A stretch of 64,000 bases of DNA. Source: Macrosoma leucophasiata (Eukaryota > Arthropoda > Insecta > Lepidoptera > Hedylidae). Numbering within the stretch: the first letter of the stretch is position 1; every line of letters begins with the position of its first letter. A model generated the notes under the pieces. It had not been told where the DNA came from. It did no database searches and saw nothing but the letters and a program-made list of their open reading frames with translations. The stretch covers positions 17,314,001-17,378,000 of the forward strand of contig JAWQUS010000007.1 in the NCBI GenBank assembly GCA_036365455.1, in the 5' to 3' direction. This document shows positions 1 to 12,700 of the stretch, piece after piece. Both the position numbers and the translations under genes were made by a program.

Positions 1-233
1 ACTGCGTCTGTAATAAATATGAGTTGTATTATTTTAGACATCATCTCATGGGAGTGGTTGTGGTATAGTATTTTTTCGTTGCTCCTGTCTTCACCGGCCC
101 CATTTAGATAGTTATTTTTGTTTGCTTGTAAAAATGTGTACTATTTATCATTTACTATCATTTTCATAATATATTATCTTGATTACTTCATTTAGCTAAT
201 CCCGGCATTGTATACATTATAATTTATTTTTAG

Positions 234-766
234 GATAATATGGATACACATAAAATGAATATAGAAAAATTAGAAGACTTTCTACTGAAATTGTGTAGTT
301 TGTGCAGAATGAATATGGTCCTAATAAGAGATGAGTTGGCTAAACTAAAAATTGATGTTGAAGAACAGAAGAAATATGTAAATAGCAAATATTTAGAAAT
401 AACAGACGCCTGGGAAAAAAGTAATGAAGAAATCGAAATACGGTTTCGAGAACAGACTCAAAGGCTTACTGTAGACCATGAATTAGAATTGAGTGATATG
501 AAAGCAACTCTTAACGAAAAAGACAATGAAATAAGTATATTGAATAACGAAAAAGAAGAATTGAAAGCACAACACAAAAAGAAAATTGAGAGAATAGAAA
601 GTGAACATCAGCAGACTAGAGATGCTCTTGAAAAGTTACGTGAAGATTTGACAGAATTTGAGAAGAAGTTAGAAGATGTAGAAGCTCAAAAACAAAAAGA
701 CTTGAAAGATATACAAGAGAAAATGCACTTGGAGTACAAAGCAGAAATAGAGTCTTTGCGATCCAG
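234..766 (+). CDS. RB1CC1: RB1CC1 exon: coiled coil
   Basis: Acceptor TTTTTAG ends at 233 and donor AG|GTTTGT is at 766/767. It opens in phase 0 and ends with two bases of an Arg codon completed by the next exon. It encodes about 177 residues rich in Glu, Lys and Leu with heptad spacing, typical of the long FIP200 coiled coil. An ATG occurs at 240 but the reading frame is open upstream to the acceptor, so it is read as an internal exon, not a start. Confidence 0.8.
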
Positions 767-3700
767 GTTTGTATGTGTTTTGCTACATTAAACTTAAAAT
801 GTAATAAACAACAAATTGTGTGTGCGTAGTCTCACTACGCACACACAATTTGTATGGCCCCGTAAAAACTATCACAATGTCAGAACCCACACAAGGATTC
901 AGGGGTGGCAACGCATCTTTATTTTGATCTCCGGTGTTTGCGTAGATTTCTTATAGGCTATAGATTTAGTCACTATGCATGTGAATTCATGAGAAAAAAA
1001 CGCTCATTTGTGAAGGTATAAAATGCGCCCAATTCTTATGAAGTTGTAAATGCTAAGTGCTGTTATTTGCTATTAATAAATGTTTATTATAGTTTATTCA
1101 TGTGATGAACTGTGCTGGTGTTCGGTAAGAAGCTGATATTGTGATTTTTACCAAATGACTAGCTGTTGCCCGCGGCTTCGCCCGCGTGGATATCGTTTTA
1201 TAATCCTGAATTTTCTTTTCCTATAAACCTTACGGAGCTCGAGACCTTTCCGACGAATGCAAAACCGTGGAAATCGGTTCGTGCGTTCTGGAGTTATAGC
1301 GTCAGGAAGGAAAACCCGACTTATTTTTATATTATAGATAGTGATGCTTGTAAGAATAATTACATTTATACACGTGTATCTGCTTATTATAGAATGAAAT
1401 TTACTATAAGCGTGAAGGGTCTTGGTTTTCAGGGAAAACAAAGCCGATGATTAGCAATAATAGGACGTTTTGTTATTTAACCGCAGGTTCAGGTTAGTGG
1501 CAGTCACGAACATGGATCGTTCACCGTCAGAGTCTAGTCTGGAGAAAATCGAAAGGACCGATGTTATAGAGATAAGCAGTCACAACGCGATTGTCATGCA
1601 GACTAAAGAGAACGCTGACGTGGAGAAGGAAGAGGCTGTGAGAGAAGCTCTTGAGAAGTGCAAAGTTGAATGGGAACAGAAATTGAACGCTGAAGTCGCG
1701 TTGTTGAAGGCTAAATACGAAGCTGATAAACAGGTTTGTAAGATTGTTATTCTAAATCAGATAAGATTTGAATATAAATAATTAATGGCAATGCTGTCCG
1801 TATTGCCATTTAAAAAATATGGTATGGTAATTTAATTTTGTAAATAAACATGTGCCTAATGAAACACCCGCTCTAAATCTAATAGATAATTTTCGTTGAG
1901 TATCTATAATTTTAAAGAATTTTTCTGAATACCTCGAACGAAAACTTTAAAACGCACCAGAGCCTTAAGGACGTGTACTCGGATCGTCCGATAATGGGAG
2001 TCGTCAGGGGGTAGCTATTTCGATATGAAATGGATTTTCTGCAATGGTTCTGTAAGTTTGTTCATCTAAAAAGGGTCGCAGCTTCGATTCCTATATGAAG
2101 TCGATTTTTTCTTTCCTATTTATATTTAATTTCATACGTTATTCCGAAAATTATGACATATAATAATATATTTCACACGTTTTAAACCATATTTTATTTT
2201 TAGGTCTACCACCGTTATTTACCGGTAGAGCTCCAGTGAGCTCGCGGGCGTAGGCGTACCACCGCATTACCTAACATACTTGCCGCTAAATGGTAGTGTT
2301 CAGCACTATCGCGTTCCGGTCGGGTGGTAATGTACGGCCCTGTAATTTCCGGCACAGAGGCATAACACCTTAGGCCTCAGGAGTGGCAAAGCATCTGCAT
2401 CAATGTGAACTGCATGCTTGTTTGCCACTTTTATGAGATAAAACAAAAAAATATAAAAGTCAACTCTTTCAAGTAGGCAATTGTAGTGTGTAGGTACCTA
2501 TTACTGTGAATGAAACAACCGTGTTTGCTCGGGAGCAGTTTATTAGCGACTCACACAATCGCGATGCGTTCATACACACCATCCCTCCAACCCTATTTTG
2601 AGATCCTGGGGGATAAATGTTACAATAAGAATCATCATTACATAGGTACACTTAATACTACTTAACTAAAATAACGCCTTATAATTAACTTTTTTTCTAG
2701 GTCTCCGTTGTCGTTGACCATGCTGACACACCTCAGTCTCCAAATTATCAGTTTGTAATTGGACAGTCAAAGCTATTGGTGGATCAGTAGGCAGCTCGAC
2801 ATCTGACACTCTAGAAACCTCAAACTCCTTTTCCGCCTCTGCTTGTTCAGCATTATTAGTGATGGCCGTATCACTACTATTACCAGGAATGTCATAATTT
2901 CTTACATTAGTGCTATTTTCAACATCCGGTGGCTGTATTGGATTAACGGCAGGCGCGTCCTGAACCGGTGACAAGGGTGAAAAAAGCATTTGAGGCGGCA
3001 AAGAACTATTATTATCACAAATCGGACTTGGTGGCCTACTATCATCATTTATATCAATAAATTTTCTCACTTGATCAACATGTCTTTTACATGTTACATT
3101 ATAATCGTAAAAGTGTAATTGAAACATTCTTTTTCCTATTCCATCAACAATCCTAGCTTTCGACCAACGACCTTTCCTTGCTATAAACCATTTGCCCCAT
3201 ACTATCTCTCCTATCTTAAAAGACCTACAATTTTTATCAAGATTTATATCTGAACAATTATTTTCTTTAGGAGGACGTATTAAGTCTAATTTAGAACGTA
3301 AATCTCGTCCAAACATTAATGCCGCAGGGGTCACACCAGTTGAACAATGTACTGTGTTTCTGTATTCGAATAAAAAGTTTAACAATTTTTCCTGGATATT
3401 ATACTTATTACATGTTTCATCTAATAAAATAGATTTAATCATTTTCTTACAAGTTTTAACTGAGCTTTCAGCTTGGCCATTGCTTGCCGGGTGATATATC
3501 GGTGAAGTTACATGTTTAATACCATTAGTTAAACAAAATGATTTAAATTCAGCCAAAAAAATTTTTACGTCATTGTCATATACAATCACTGCAGGAATGC
3601 CAAATATTGAAAATATTGATTTTAATTTTGTAATGAGAGCCTTCGTAGAAGTGCCGCAATTCATAAGAACACAATCTAGCCACTTGCTAAAAGCGTCTAC

Positions 3701-6700
3701 GACAATTAAATAGTCGTTTTGACCTACAGTCATATAGTCGATGTGTAAGCGATGCCACGGGCCCGGCGGCCGCGGCCAGGGCGAGGGGGGCGAGGGGGGC
3801 GAGGGGGCCGCGCGCGGCGGGTCGCTGCGCAAGCCGGCGCACACGCGGCACGCGCCCACCCAGCGCTCGATGTCCCGGTCTATACCGGGCCACCACATTC
3901 TACTACGCGCTGAGCTCTTTGTTTTTACAATTCCAAAGTGCCCGCAATGCAACTCTTCCAACATTATTTTTTTGAAAAACTTTCGGAATGATGACCCTGT
4001 GGCCTCTTAACAAGCATCCCTCATTTACTTCTAAATCTTGTTTACACTGAAAATACGGAAGAACTGATTTGCATTCTATTTTCCGCGGCCGACCAAAAAT
4101 CATATAATTAATAACCGTTCGCAATACGTTATCCGCGGCTGTAGCCCTCTGAATGTCAACATAAGAAACCGGTTTCGTATTTGCATCTAAGAACAAAAAC
4201 GGAATCGTATCTTCCGTCTCGCTCGCACTGTTATGCGTCACCGTCAAAGGTGCCCGAGAGAAATAATCGGCAATTAAGTTACGCTTGCTACTTATGTATT
4301 GCACTACATAATTGTACGCAGATAAAATTATCGCATACCTTTGCAAACGTAAGGCTGCAGTTATCGAAATACCATTTTTTTTTCCAAATATTGAAAGCAG
4401 GGGCCTATGATCAGTTTTAAGAATAAATGGGTCACGGCGACCATATAAGTACTGATGGAAATGTTTAACGGCGAAAATTATAGCCGTGGCCTCCTTCTGG
4501 ATCTGACTATAGTTTTTTTCACTGTCTGACAGTGACCTAGAACCGAACGCGATAGGTCGTTCAGTGGCATCGGCGTATGAGTGGGCGAGCACGGCGCCCA
4601 GGCCGGCCGGGCCCGCGTCCACCGTCAGCACCAGCTGCGCGTCGGGGTCGAAGTGCGCCAGCACGCGCTCCGACGCCAGCTCTCGCTTCACCGCGTCCAG
4701 AGCGCGCTGATGCCGACTGCCCCACTCCCACTTAGCGTCCGCACGCAACAATTCGTGTAAAGGATTTAATAAAAACGACGCATTAGGAATGAAATTCCTA
4801 TAATAATTCACTACGCCAAGAAATCTTTTAACCTCTGTAACATTTGAAGGATTAGGGGCTTTAATTATAGCCTCAACTTTATCAGGACATGTTTTTAAAC
4901 CTTTACTATTTATTACATATCCTAGATACGTTACACTGTCCTGAAAAAAAGCACACTTATTTTTTTGCAATCTCAGGCCCGCATCGTGTAATCTACGCAA
5001 CACTTCCCTTAACCTAGATAAATGAATTTCTTTGGTTGGCCCTGTACAACACACATCGTCTAGCCAAACACTCACGCCCTCTATTCCAGCTAACAAAGCC
5101 TCCATTGATCGTTGAAAAACCGCCGGTGCATTAGCCAAACCGTACACTAAGCGCGTAAATTTAAAAAGACCCTTGTGTGTATTTATTGTAGTCAAGTTCT
5201 GAGACGCTTCACTTAATGGAAACTGATTATAGGCATTGCTTAAATCAAGTTTTGTATACTGCAGGCCTCCCCCTAACTTAGCAAAGACTTCTTCAATCCG
5301 CGGAAGAGGATACTTATCGACTTTTAAATCTTTGTTTAAAGTACATGAAAAATCTCCTGCAATTTTAACTTTACCATTTTCTTTCAATACTGGCACAATA
5401 GGAGTCACATACTCAGAAAAAGAAACTGACACTAAAACACCTAAATTAACAAGGCGATCTATTTCTTCCTATACCTTTGTCTTAAGAGCAAAAGGAATAG
5501 AACGTGGCTTAAAAAACTTCGGGTATGCATTATCTTTTAACTGTAAATCTACTTTGAATTTATTAAAACACCCTAGTTCATCTTTCCACACATCTGAAAA
5601 CTCACCTAATAATTGTGTCACTTCTACGGTGCTCTCGTGCGAAGAAATGCTATTATGTAATGCCGAAAAACCAATGTTAAATTTAGTCATAAAATCACGA
5701 CCGAGAAGCGGCGGCCCGCCCTTTTCTATTACATAAATCTTTATTTTATGTTCTCTGTTATCATATGTAACATTTGAAACAAAGTAACCACACGGTGTAA
5801 TTTTATGACCATTATGGTCATAAAACACATTTTTAAATCACTTCCTAACAATTTAAATGATGAAAAATATTTTAAATATAACTTATCAGAGATCACCGAT
5901 GTACCTGAATCTGAATCTAACTCCATACATAATTCCACAAAACCTACTAATACTTTAATTTTAAAAGGCATATAATCTACGTACCTTAAGTTAAATAGTT
6001 CACATTCCTTACACGGGTGCTCCTCATTGTCCGGCGATTCTCGTCCAATATTATGTAAACGAGCATTCTGTGCTGTACAGACCTTTTTTAAATGCCCCTT
6101 TTTACCGCATTTTAAACAAACATAATTTTTAAATCGACACTGCACTGCATCATGATTTTTAAGACCGCAGACTGAGCACTGTACTACTGCAGCACCTGTG
6201 AAGTGAGCCCGCTAGCTCGCCTGCGCCGGTGCAGGCGCGTGCGGCCGCGCAGCCCGGCTCGCGCCTAAAAATGTAGACCTTTTCGGCGAGAAATGTTGTT
6301 TGAGTGCTTCAACTAACTCCTTAAACTGAATTTCCTCCAACTTTTTGGGGTGCACGAGGTTCACGGTCAAGCGATACGACTCATCCGACAAATGAGTTAA
6401 CAAAACTGCACTTTTATTCTCCTCCGAAATGTTATTTAACTTGATAAACTGAGTTAACCTTCCGAAAAAAATGTCCCACTGTTGAATTTTGTGGTCAAAA
6501 ACACTTAAACTTCCTATAAAGTTCGACATTTTACTCGATCACGCGGGTAAACGTACAAAAGTCACTCGTCGCCAGATAGTGTGTAGGTACCTATTACTGT
6601 GAATGAAACAACCGTGTTTGCTCGGGAGCAGTTTATTAGCGACTCACACAATCGCGATGCGTTCATACACACCAAATTGTCGAGCCAGTTTGACTCAGTT

Positions 6701-9700
6701 GGAATTGCAGGTGACAATAAACGACGTGAGCCGGCGCCTGCTGACGGAGAAGGACCGGCAGCTGGAGCTGCTGCGCGAGCGCGAGCTGGCGCTCAGCCGC
6801 GAGTGCGGCAAGTACCGCGACACCATACAGCAGCTCACCGACCCCGAGACCAACGACTATGACAGTTTGCTCAAGACACAGGTCAGTAAGAAAACGAAGC
6901 GTAGGCGGCCCCCCCACAAGATGGACCGACGACCTGGTGAAGGTCGCGGGCAATCGCTAGATGAGGGCGGCCCAGGACCGTTCGTTGTGGCATTATTTGG
7001 GGGAGGCCTTTGTTCAGCAGGAGACGTCTTTTGGCTGAAATGATGAAGATGATGATGACAGGTCAGTATCATATTCCGCGGACTCTACGAATAATAATGA
7101 AGTCTAGAGTGAATAGGTACCTTCTCGACCGTTGGCTCGATGGTCGCAATCGCGATGGTTAAGCCTGAGGGCCTGGGTTCGATCCCAAGGTCGGGCGAAT
7201 CTGTTATTGGTTTTTTTTGGGAGACAATTCCCAGTAGGAGTCTGGTCGTGCCTCGGAGTCGGTCCTGCGCCCGATCTCTTTCCGGTCGTGTCGGATTACC
7301 GTCCCATCGGGCTATGAGAATAGAGAGGAATAGAGAGTGCACCTATGTTTGTGCATGCACTTGTGCACTTTAATATCTCCCGCGCCGTTGGCTATTCTCC
7401 GTTGAGATTGGCCGCCGTGGCCAAAATTCGGTCTGGAGGACATTATTATCTCGACCGACGCGCTTCAGCTTCTTCCATCAGTATGGGATCTTTTAAAGCA
7501 TTCTAAGGTATCATTGTTTATACTAAGAGGTTTTTCTTGGCAATTCGAAATTAGGTGTAAATTTTGTTTCAAAATATATTTTATGCAAATATGATGCTTT
7601 TTACTACAACAAATATCGTCTTGTGAACGATCTTTTTCAGATTGCTACAGTTGAGAATGAAAAGGATCTATTGCAACAACAGGTGGCAGATCTGAGAAAG
7701 GAGCTGGAGAAACAAACTGAAGAAGCAAATAAAAGCAAAGAGGCTGATAGCATTAGTGATGGGAAGTAAGTAAACTTTAGCTATTACCTGCAGGTGTATT
7801 CTGTATCTCGGTGCCCATCAATTTGAAAGCAACTTTGTCCTGCAAAAATGATCGTTACGTAAATTGTCAAATGGTAATTGAAATGATGTCAATCTAGATA
7901 AATAATAAGCTTTTTGGCTTCAAACGCACTGTCATAGAAATAAATGAAACAAATTTTCAAAATTGAATCCTAATAAGATGCCGTGGATCTTTTTACATGC
8001 GCAATCATGGCAAGTTCCAAACATTGATTTGTATAAAAATTATGAAAAAAGGTCCAAGGTGAAACAATTTAGCTTGAATAACTTAAGAACATTTGAGATT
8101 CATAGATACTATGGCGGGGCAAGAACGGCATTACAGTATTTCAAAGATTTGCTTGACACGGTATTTGCGCAGGTCGTCACCGAAGAAAGAAAAGAGTCGG
8201 GTCCGGTCGGCGTCGGGTTCGGGCGCGCGCAGTCACACGCCGCTGGGGCTGGGCGCCGGCTCGCTGTCGCTGTCCTCCTGCCTGCCCGGACACACCGTGC
8301 TGCTGCTGTGGGACCCCGCGCATCTCAACTACACCGTCATGCAGGTACGGGGGAGCACGCCGGACACCGGCGGTCGCCGTCCGCCTGCCTGCCCGGACAC
8401 ACCGTGCTGCTGCTGTGGGACCCCGCGCATCTCAACAACACCGTCATGCAGGTACGGGGGAGCACGCCGGACACCGGCGGTCGCCGTCCGCCTGCCTGCC
8501 CGGACACACCGTGCTGCTGCTGTGGGACCCCGCGCATCTCAACTACACCGTCATGCAGGTACGGGGGAGCACGCCGGACACCGGCGGTCGCCGTCCGCCT
8601 GCCTGCCCGGACACACCGTGCTGCTGCTGTGGGACCCCGCGCATCTCAACAACACCGTCATGCAGGTACGGGGGAGCACGCCGGACACCGGCGGTCGCCG
8701 TCCGCCTGCCTGCCCGGACACACCGTGCTGCTGCTGTGGGACCCCGCGCATCTCAACTACACCGTCATGCAGGTACGGGGGAGCACGCCGGACACCGGCA
8801 GTCGCCGTCCGCCTGCCTGCCCGGACACACCGTGCTGCTGCTGTGGGACCCCGCGCATCTCAACTACACCGTCATGCAGGTAAGGGGGAGCACGCCGGAC
8901 ACCGGCGGTCGCCTTCCGCCTGCCTGCTCGGACACACCGTGCTGCTGCTGTGGGACCCCGCGCATCTCAACTACACCGTCATGCAGGTACGGGGGAGAAC
9001 GCCGGACACCGGCGGTCGCCGTCCGCCTGCCTGCCCAGACACACCGTGCTGCTGCTGTGGGAACCCGCGCTTCTCAACTACACCGTCATGCAGGTACGGG
9101 GGAGCACGCCGGACACCGGCGGTCGCTGTCCTTATACTTATCTATTAATATAACCTGTCCGGAATCCGGACAGGTTATATTGATTGTCAAATTTATGGTG
9201 ACACGTGTTTGATTACACTTACATAGAATTACTTATTCGTAGTTTACTACATCCTTATCCTTACACAACTTTCAAATTACAATCTAAGAGAATACAATAA
9301 GAGCAGCTTAGTTCTTTCAAAATTGCATTTTGTGAACAAAATTACGAAAACGTTTCAGGAGGCGTCCATAATGTACTTCGTGCACAGCGATTGCCTGCCC
9401 GCGCTTGATCTCAGCATACACATTAAGAACGAGAGTGAGAGGCGCCTGTATGCCATTGCCACCGTCGAATCCAAAGAGTATTGTTATGCTAAAAAGGTGA
9501 TTTTCAAAGTTAAAAAATATCGTTATTTTGTTTGTTTGTATGTATGTTGAAATGCATGCCTATTGTCCCTGAAGGACGTGAAGTTCGACGTTTTTGGTCT
9601 CGAGAGCACACCGCGGACACTTTGCCATAATTCCATACAAACGCTTAATTTGGTCTCTATTACACAGACATCAATCAGTGACGTGTATTGCACACGTGCA

Positions 9701-12700
9701 CCTGTGTGCGTAGCACGTAGAGAATACCAAACGTCGCCCATAAGAGGGGAGGAGGTTGGGTGAGGCGGGGAAATCGGGCGGAACGTAGAAGTGTCCATTC
9801 TATACGTAGTATTATTACATATTCTCTGTCGAGAGTCCCATTATGATCTGATGTTCTTTTTGTAAAGAATACATAATTTAAAGTTTGTATGTTTATTTGA
9901 CAGAATGGTAATCGTTTCGGAATGCCACGCGGCTCGCGTTTTTACCGCGTCAAGGTGAAGCCACTCCGGCCGCACCCGCCGCCGCCTGCCTGCTGCGACC
10001 CGCGCCACAAGGGTAACGTCACTACTGCAATCTTACACTACACCGCTACTCGATATACCACTACCACACTGCACACTATTTGAATACTGCACAGTATTAT
10101 TTAGAGTTATAAAAATAATCGTAGTAATGGAGCGCAAAAACCTCTGAATACACGCCATTTTGAGATCGTTTTTTAATCCGTCCGTCTGGCTGTCCGTTCG
10201 CTGCGTAGCTTAGAGATTTAATACAAGAAAGCTGTAATTTGGTATTATTATACATTTTAGTCACGCCAGGAAAGTGGTAAAATAAACACATGAAATAAAA
10301 AATTTTGTGCGAGTGTTTTAAAAGTTATAATAAAGCTATTATACTAGTGCAATGCGTGAATTTCAGTGATTTTGTGTGAGTGATTTTCATGTTGGATTGG
10401 TGAGCTTTTTCTTCTCATATTTCATCGTATTTGATTAAAAAATAATATAAATCGGCTTCTGTAAACATAAATAACATTAATTATAAACACGTATAAGAAA
10501 TCAGCATAAATATGTAATTCGATCTCAAATATGTAATTCGATATTTTTTTACTCGCGTTATTCTAACGTCATTTTGGATTTTAAAAGTTGCAAAATGTTT
10601 AATATATATTCGAAATTATTCTGTTAGATAATTACTTGAATGTAATATATAGGCTATATTTGAAGTTTTATTGAAGTCGTTTTATTCAATTTATGCCACA
10701 ACAGTAGCTAATATCGAAAATAAAAATCTTATACAAGGATCGCATTTTTCAAACATTTTTTTCGTTATTATCTTTCTTATTGGAAATTTGAGATTCTTAT
10801 ATATATAAAGACAATTTATTTAGCAAGTAATTGTCGTCGAAATCATCACGATAGGCGGTCTAGACATTTTTTATGCGCATTTTTAAAAATCAGTTCCGGC
10901 CTGAAGTCCGGAAATCCGGAAGATCCGGAGGCCCGGAAGTCACTTTTAAGATAACAGCTATGTGCCTTGAAGGGTTAAAAGTATTTGAGTTTGAGTTAAC
11001 CATTTCTCGATTAAATGGACCGTTTGTGAAATAATAAACTTTAAAATGCGATTTTTGTAAAAGTGCACGGCAATAGAACTTGTAACATTTTAAAGTGGGC
11101 TCTACAAGTAATAGTCGATAAACTGAAAAAACTTTTTACTGGTGGTAGAGTTCCAGTGCAGGAGCTCGAGGGCGTAGGCACCACCGCATTATCTAATTTA
11201 CCCACCGCTAAATGGTAGTATTCAGCACTATCGTGTTCCGGTTAGATGGTCATGTATGGCCCCGTAATAACTTCACACAGACATCACAACTTAGGTCTCA
11301 GGGGTGGCAACGCATCTGCATTTTGGTGTTGGTGCAACAACACCTCTGGTTTTTGTGTAGGTGTCTATAGGCAGCAGTCATCACTTAACATCAGTATGAG
11401 CTGCATGCTTGTTTGCCACCTCCGTACACAAAAAAAAGGAATGTACTTGATAACGGAACCCTACATTGCGCGTGACCCAATAAGCCCTTAACCTGTTTTT
11501 TAATGATGAAACATTATACACATGCAATTTGTTACTTTAATGCTATTTAAAACAGGCTTACACTGCAATAATAACCAATAGTTTTTTTAGTGTAGAAATA
11601 GTAGACTAAAATAAAACATGTATTATGTTTAATATATAAATAAAACAATTGACAATATTTCAATTTTCCAACAATTTTTTTTTCATTAATCTTAAATACT
11701 ACTTAATTAAAGTGAATAAAAGATATGTTTCGGCGATTAAAAAAATAGACATTAAATATTATTTTTTTAAATTAGGTTAGGTATTATAATATGTATACAT
11801 ATGAGCAAAGCATCAGTTTTAATCTAGTTTTAGTTGTATGAGATAATATTAATCAATAAAAGACATTACGAAACCAAGGACTATTTTATCATCACATAAG
11901 AAGTTAAAAGATCTGTCGAAAAAAAGAATCGGTAGTCTTCACAGTTTTTGAAATATTGTCAATTAATTCAAATTTACGTAGATATTAGATAAGTAGCAGT
12001 AGTCATAAATGTGAAGGAAAGATTTGACAAATCGGGCAGGACTTCAGTAGCTCAATTGGAAGAGCGGCTGGACTAGATTCCCAGTAGGCCGCGAGTTCGA
12101 GTCTCGCCTGATGTCAAATTTTTCTTTCCATTTTTCTTTAAATAAAATATATTTCACAAGCATATGTTAATGCGAAATAATATAAAAACAAGCAGTAGTC
12201 ACGCCAATAATGTTTAAAAATTCATATTATTTAGACAATTTTGTTTTTGATTGGAGTACCTACAGTTGTTGTACAGTGTGCTTTGTATATGTCAGCTTTT
12301 GTGTATTTTTAGTATCGTATAAATTATTGGGAAGAAGTATAACTGTTACAAATAACTGTTTTAAACAATGAATCAGAGTTGCCAGTTGAAGTTGACAGAA
12401 TATGGGCTGAGCAATTGCATACAAAGGAGATCAGCCAAAATGGTACATAGATTGTACATGAACAAATACTTTAAATAAAATTTGTGCGCATAGAGCTGTA
12501 AATTTTTCAGTATAATATTATACTAAAAACCAACGGAAAAGTATTTAAAACAGTTTTTGAAAAAATCTGTACTTTTGATATTTATGATGGCGTAGAAAGG
12601 AACGTAACGAAATGTAATGACGTAGGATGTAATTATTGTATCAGAAAGTATCGATTAATCATATTAAAAAAAAATCGGTTACATAATAAATAGAAAAATA

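Larger units (their letters stand above)
2484..6674 (-). mobile_element. Ty3/gypsy LTR retrotransposon, mag-like, defective
   Basis: Identical 98-bp direct repeats at 2484-2581 and 6577-6674 (TAGTGTGTAGG...CACACCA on the plus strand) bound 4.19 kb, flanked by the 5-bp duplication AATTG (2479-2483, 6675-6679). On the minus strand it encodes Gag with two CCHC knuckles, protease, reverse transcriptase, RNase H and integrase in that order. Gag-PR-RT-RH-IN order and the very short LTRs resemble the mag element of Bombyx mori (known 77-bp LTRs); lineage is inferred from these and from the HCGHFGIVK / WWPG integrase style. Coding is broken at least four times. It lies in an RB1CC1 intron, antisense to the gene. 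Confidence 0.9.

Noticed and set aside
3741..4010. Plus-strand ORF rich in Gly and Glu
   Set aside because: Antisense of the integrase zinc region and the GC-rich linker in the retrotransposon.
8337..8751. Two identical 66-codon minus-strand ORFs
   Set aside because: Exact duplicates produced by the array's two-unit period; no motif.
7963..9212. Three long overlapping plus-strand ORFs (up to 351 codons) rich in Cys, Pro and Arg
   Set aside because: They are the 107-bp array read in each of its three frames; the array has no stops and is not a protein repeat. Only the first unit, in one frame, is Claw coding sequence.
9523..9798. 91-codon minus ORF
   Set aside because: Lies over the repeat shared with 42276-42395; no family recognised.
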